A stretch of 64,000 bases of DNA from Aminobacter niigataensis (lineage in GTDB: Bacteria; Pseudomonadota; Alphaproteobacteria; Rhizobiales; Rhizobiaceae). A model generated the notes under the pieces. That model was not told the DNA's origin. It was given only the letters and a program-made list of their open reading frames with translations, and ran no database searches. The stretch covers positions 1,240,001-1,304,000 of the forward strand of contig NZ_JACHOT010000001.1 in NCBI RefSeq assembly GCF_014200015.1, given 5' to 3'. A program made the position numbers and the translations under genes. Below, piece by piece: positions 60,921 through 64,000 of the stretch. How positions within the stretch are numbered: the stretch's first letter is position 1; every line of letters starts with the position of its first letter.

Positions 60921-62711
60921 CTATACGTAGTATTCACCCGGAGGAGTCTCTTCCCAACCCTTGTAACCAGACCCCCTATCTCCATCTAAATCAAAGTCAA
61001 ACAGTGGCAAGGATCCGTCGAGCAGTGCAATGCTGAAGTCAACAGCGTTGCCAAAAACACTACTTCCGCCATATCTGTTCGCAATACGAGCGCCTTCGTC
61101 AGGAGTAGTGGCGTAGCCCAATTCGAGAATTGCCTGGATGTTCATGGTGTTCCCAGGAGCTACCATCCAATCCGGTCGCTTCCCCCCAATATTGGGGTTC
61201 ATCGGAATTGTAGCGTCCGGTTCGTGTAAACTACCTATCCATCGAGGCGGAACCAGCCAATAGAATGGCGGTTTCACATGAGTTGAGGTTGCAAGAGGGT
61301 ATTGGTTTCCCTCGTATCCTCTTGAGACTATCATATCCTTCAAGAATCCAAAATTTTTGAAATCCTCGTTGCTGCAATATCCCCACCCCGTAAGGCAAAG
61401 CATTGTACGCATTGCACTCACAATATAGAAAAGTGCAAGATTAATTATATAAATGATCCAACGCGGGACTGCGGCCACGAACCTAAACAATACAGCCCAC
61501 GGCAATGTTGCTATCATTAATAAAAGGGTGAGACCCTTTCCGATCCAATTGAAAAGAGCTGAAAGGAAATCCATTATATTACCATTCCATCCTGGAAGCG
61601 GCCCCGGATCATTCCTTCTCAGCAAGTCCTTTAGCTCCTCTATGACTTCATTTGCATTACCCGGAGGCGCTTTCGGCCTCCCAACCGTGCCGTCGGTCGA
61701 CATGCGTAAGTAATTCCGCATGAAGCGGTAGGCAAAAAGAAAATCATCAGTAGAAGGGTATCCACCCTCTAGGAGGCTTGGAACCATTGGAGGGGTATAC
61801 ACCTCTCGCATGCACCGCACGACGAGTTCTGCAACTTGCTCAGAATCCACGGTGTTCAAATAAATGAGTTTATCTAGCCGTGACTTGAGTATGTCTCGTC
61901 GCTTGACATTGTTCCACAGCCACGTGTCCGAAATAGTTTCCAGCACAAGGTGGCGATAGGCGTGGTTGCGGAACGGGCCTTCGACAAGGCTATTGATGAA
62001 CGGATGGCCACAAATATCACCCGCATAGTGGGTCAAATAACCCTTCGCATAAGAGGTCTGAACTGGCCCCCTTGCATTAGCTAGAAGGCTAGAGGCAAAT
62101 GCTCCGCTTCGCCTGTAATGGAGAATGTCCATCCACCACCATTCGTCATATAGTCCTGGCGGAAGCCTATCTTTCCAAGGCGGATCGTTAGTGTATGGGT
62201 GCCCGAACATACGAAATGGGAAACCAACAGTATCTGTCGATTGAACAACCCAATCGCGAGAAAGGTATTCTGGATTTTTAATGAAACCCGCCGGTAATTT
62301 GGCGACGATGTCAAGAAGTGGGTTCTTGATAGATATCGCATTTGGCGCTAGCGCAATTCCGAGTTTGACAGTTAGAAAGAATGCGTCAATCACTGTATTG
62401 ACAGTATAACGTAGATCAGTAGAAAGACCACCTGTAAGCCAGTCGGCGATATCATCGACTGGCTTGGTAAGTTCATCAGTTATTTTCTTAATATCCTCTT
62501 TGGTACGATTTATCACGCTTAGAATTTCTAAGACCGCAGCCATTCCCTTTCTTAGCTCTGGTTTTTTTATTGCTGGGTCGAACATAAACAGGGTCGTATC
62601 TGGCCCTATCGAGCCAAATCTATATGCGTTTTCATGATGATCTGGAAAAAGGTCTGGCCGCTTCGAATGGGCCAATTCGGCAAAAATGATGTGGCTTCCG
62701 AATTTCGGCAT
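60921..62711 (-). CDS. Zinc-dependent phospholipase C-like protein with membrane helices
   Basis: The 596-residue protein starts at ATG 62711 (MPKFGSHII). Features of the Zn_dep_PLPC (PF00882) fold are KFGSHIIFAELAHSKRPD, FGSIGPD (33-38) and LTHYAGDICGHPFIN (226-240), with HLVLETISDTW after. His198, His228, Asp232, His236, His254, Glu258 and Asp262 could bind zinc. Near residues 395-450 come two hydrophobic helices (LTLLLMIATLPWAVLFRFV, IIYIINLALFYIVSAM). No signal peptide is seen, so the catalytic part may act inside the cell. A toxin or defence effector is possible. Confidence 0.75.
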   Translation of the reverse strand: MPKFGSHIIFAELAHSKRPDLFPDHHENAYRFGSIGPDTTLFMFDPAIKKPELRKGMAAVLEILSVINRTKEDIKKITDELTKPVDDIADWLTGGLSTDLRYTVNTVIDAFFLTVKLGIALAPNAISIKNPLLDIVAKLPAGFIKNPEYLSRDWVVQSTDTVGFPFRMFGHPYTNDPPWKDRLPPGLYDEWWWMDILHYRRSGAFASSLLANARGPVQTSYAKGYLTHYAGDICGHPFINSLVEGPFRNHAYRHLVLETISDTWLWNNVKRRDILKSRLDKLIYLNTVDSEQVAELVVRCMREVYTPPMVPSLLEGGYPSTDDFLFAYRFMRNYLRMSTDGTVGRPKAPPGNANEVIEELKDLLRRNDPGPLPGWNGNIMDFLSALFNWIGKGLTLLLMIATLPWAVLFRFVAAVPRWIIYIINLALFYIVSAMRTMLCLTGWGYCSNEDFKNFGFLKDMIVSRGYEGNQYPLATSTHVKPPFYWLVPPRWIGSLHEPDATIPMNPNIGGKRPDWMVAPGNTMNIQAILELGYATTPDEGARIANRYGGSSVFGNAVDFSIALLDGSLPLFDFDLDGDRGSGYKGWEETPPGEYYV

Positions 62712-62919
62712 TTCACACCTCTTTTCCAAAGCATGTGATTTACGCACGGAACGATGGATTACGCAACGTCAGGCTGCACCACGGCAGGCGCACAGCTTCT
62801 AACACCCAGTCGATTGGGATAGGGTCAGCAAGTGCTGAATGACCGCCCCCTCGCCCACCACCCGGCATGCGTAATCCGCACCGGGCGGCTGGAAATTAGA
62901 TCGGGCAAGCGTTCGAAGT

Positions 62920-63564
62920 CTAAGCTGCCTTCTGCCGCTGGGCATCGCCTTCAACGGGCTCAAGAAGGTCAGGTCTGATCGTCGGTTTTGCGCCGTCTGC
63001 CATCCAGTGTGTACCTGTGGCGACGATATGCAAATCACTACCCTGATTTGGCATCATTGGCACCACCCTCGACCAGTTAGGTGCCTGTAACGATTGAGCA
63101 TTTTTGAGGATAAGCCTCGCAACGTGTTCAAATGCATCGTTGAGGCGGCGCTCTGCCGTACTACGCGAACGGCCAGACTTCTTGCAGAAATGCCGGAATG
63201 ACCCGGCGACGCGGGGAGCTGCAAGGCACATCGACCACTTGCCGACCAGGATGCGGTTTTCGTCGCCGTCGACATAGTCGAGCAGCCAACCGTACATCAC
63301 TTCCTCAGCCCTCGATATGGCCTTGCTGGACGGACGATAGGGCACGTGGTTGCCGTTGATACTGTAGCCTGGATGGTGACCGCCGATAGCCTCGACCTGC
63401 ACTGCAGGCCACAGCGAACGCACCGCCGCCGGCCGAAGGTTTCGCACGTCCATGTGCGCCATGGTGTCGGCCGCCTCGATGAAACGAGCGCGCACGATGG
63501 TAATCAGATCGGCTATTGCGGCCTTCTCGGAATAGTCAAACTGCAAGGCGCTGCTCTGGCTCAT
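62920..63564 (-). CDS. DUF6362 family phage protein
   Basis: The 214-residue protein starts at ATG 63564 (MSQSSALQFDY). RFIEAADTMAHMDVRNLRPA, RSLWPAVQ, PSSKAISRAEEVMYGWLLDYV and CKKSGRSRSTAERRLNDAF fit the DUF6362 pattern. The last part has a helix-turn-helix-like look. Such genes stand near terminases in rhizobial prophages. It overlaps the next upstream gene by 29 bases. Confidence 0.7.
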   Translation of the reverse strand: MSQSSALQFDYSEKAAIADLITIVRARFIEAADTMAHMDVRNLRPAAVRSLWPAVQVEAIGGHHPGYSINGNHVPYRPSSKAISRAEEVMYGWLLDYVDGDENRILVGKWSMCLAAPRVAGSFRHFCKKSGRSRSTAERRLNDAFEHVARLILKNAQSLQAPNWSRVVPMMPNQGSDLHIVATGTHWMADGAKPTIRPDLLEPVEGDAQRQKAA

Positions 63565-63961
63565 CGAGAATCGTCTCCAGTTGCTTGTAGATGAGGATGC
63601 GAAGGGAGGCGCGGACTGGCCACGGCCGGCGGGCGACAGCCTCACCGCGCAAAGGACCAAGCGGGATGCGGTCCAATGCGTCGAGCACGTCCCCTGCGCG
63701 TTCCATTGCCCAATCCTGGCGTTGCACGAGGATGTCGGAGATTGCGCCGATCGTTTCCGACCAAAGCTCGTCGCGGTTGTTCCGCGTCTGCTTGATGCAG
63801 CGAAGGACGAAAATCAGGTGCCCATCGCCGTACTGGTTGCGGATCTCATGCATGGTGCCGCGGGCATGGCTCTGGGCAGCTGCGCGCCGACGGTAGACCG
63901 GGACCAACTTGATCCCGAGCCCGTCTAGCAGCGCGTCAAGCTTGCCCTTTGGTCGCGTCAT
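63536..63961 (-). CDS. Conserved phage protein, 141 aa
   Basis: The product has a basic start (TRPKGKLDALLDGLGIKLV), a GDGHLIFVLRCIKQTRNNRDE middle, and LWSETIGAISDILVQRQDW. The same pattern occurs in prophages of Rhizobiales with the DUF6362 gene, in my recollection, but the function is not known. Its start codon overlaps the stop of another gene entering from the right. Confidence 0.6.
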   Translation of the reverse strand: MTRPKGKLDALLDGLGIKLVPVYRRRAAAQSHARGTMHEIRNQYGDGHLIFVLRCIKQTRNNRDELWSETIGAISDILVQRQDWAMERAGDVLDALDRIPLGPLRGEAVARRPWPVRASLRILIYKQLETILDEPEQRLAV

Positions 63962-64000
63962 GTGCTCACCGGTGCCGGAAACTTGGCCTGCAGCCTGCCA
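63958..64000 (-). CDS. C-terminal end of another minus-strand phage gene (partial)
   Basis: An open frame comes from the right edge and ends in QAKFPAPVST with a TGA that overlaps the next start (ATGA). This fits the tight packing of the operon. It is too short to name. Confidence 0.45.
   Translation of the reverse strand, partial: GRLQAKFPAPVST

Larger units (their letters stand above)
32150..64000. mobile_element. Siphovirus-type prophage, late region (right end beyond window)
   Basis: An almost unbroken minus-strand run gives packaging, head, tail and lysis functions in the order normal for lambda-like siphoviruses: terminase, portal, scaffold, coat, connectors, major tail, G/GT chaperones, tape measure, tip, fibre, endolysin, holin-like and spanin-like genes. 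The tail has J-like, M-like and K-like proteins, as in lambda and other long-tailed phages. The terminases and structural genes are all full length, so it may be functional. No integrase, repressor or replication gene is visible. The left border is placed by the last lysis gene and is not proven by att sites. Confidence 0.9.

Noticed and set aside
32150-64000. Gene transfer agent instead of a prophage
   Set aside because: There are an endolysin, holin-like and spanin-like genes, a lambda-like J tip, frameshifted chaperones and several cargo genes; the order and coat type do not match the usual alphaproteobacterial GTA.
1-64000. CRISPR arrays, insertion sequences or rRNA
   Set aside because: No regularly spaced repeats, transposase ORFs or rRNA sequences were seen in the window.

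Overview
The window is high-GC alphaproteobacterial DNA, most likely from the Phyllobacteriaceae (Mesorhizobium or Aminobacter type). This rests on the gene set recJ-glpX-hom-alaC-phaC and map-radC-tig, a PHB synthase, a DUF982 protein and an Omp25/31-type barrel. It is an inference from gene content; no database search was run.

Layout. (1) 1-11.5 kb is chromosomal housekeeping: patatin lipase, recJ, glpX, homoserine dehydrogenase, an AlaC-type aminotransferase, PHB synthase, an M15-type peptidase lipoprotein and tRNA-Glu. (2) 11.5-18.8 kb is a catabolic island: two FAH-family enzymes, an RraA-type aldolase, a complete NitT/TauT-type ABC importer, and an FCD-type GntR regulator at each end. 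(3) 18.9-23.7 kb is housekeeping again: a PhnA-like protein, an SH3 protein, map, radC, trigger factor and tRNA-Leu(UAG). (4) 23.8-26.7 kb is a row of small, mostly unknown genes just after the tRNA-Leu, including an SRAP protein (abasic-site DNA crosslinker), a 57-aa zinc-finger-like protein and a DUF982 protein. (5) 27-31.7 kb is stress and storage: a large KatE catalase, a PepSY-like protein, a glycine-zipper stress protein and a PHB-depolymerase-type esterase. (6) From about 32.15 kb to the right edge lies a tailed prophage of siphovirus type with a lambda-like tail.

The prophage late operon reads right to left on the minus strand: small and large terminase, DUF4055 portal, scaffold, P22-type coat, an HslV-like Ntn hydrolase, head-tail connectors, a Mu-F-like minor head protein, major tail protein, a G/GT pair of tail chaperones with a -1 slippery site (T TTT TTC), tape measure, distal tail proteins, a J-like tip protein, fibre, lambda-type endolysin, holin-like proteins and spanin-like proteins. 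No integrase or repressor is in view, so the control end probably lies beyond 64000.

Opposite-strand cargo (moron) genes repeatedly interrupt this operon, and most look directed to the cell envelope: an outer-membrane barrel, a fused DUF579-type methyltransferase/GT-A glycosyltransferase, a secreted 93-aa protein, a lipoprotein and two multi-helix membrane proteins. A separate low-GC, two-gene minus-strand cassette (60.4-62.7 kb) encodes a membrane-anchored zinc-dependent phospholipase C-like protein and a predicted beta-sandwich partner. That cassette and the methyltransferase-glycosyltransferase fusion are the best candidates for undescribed biology.
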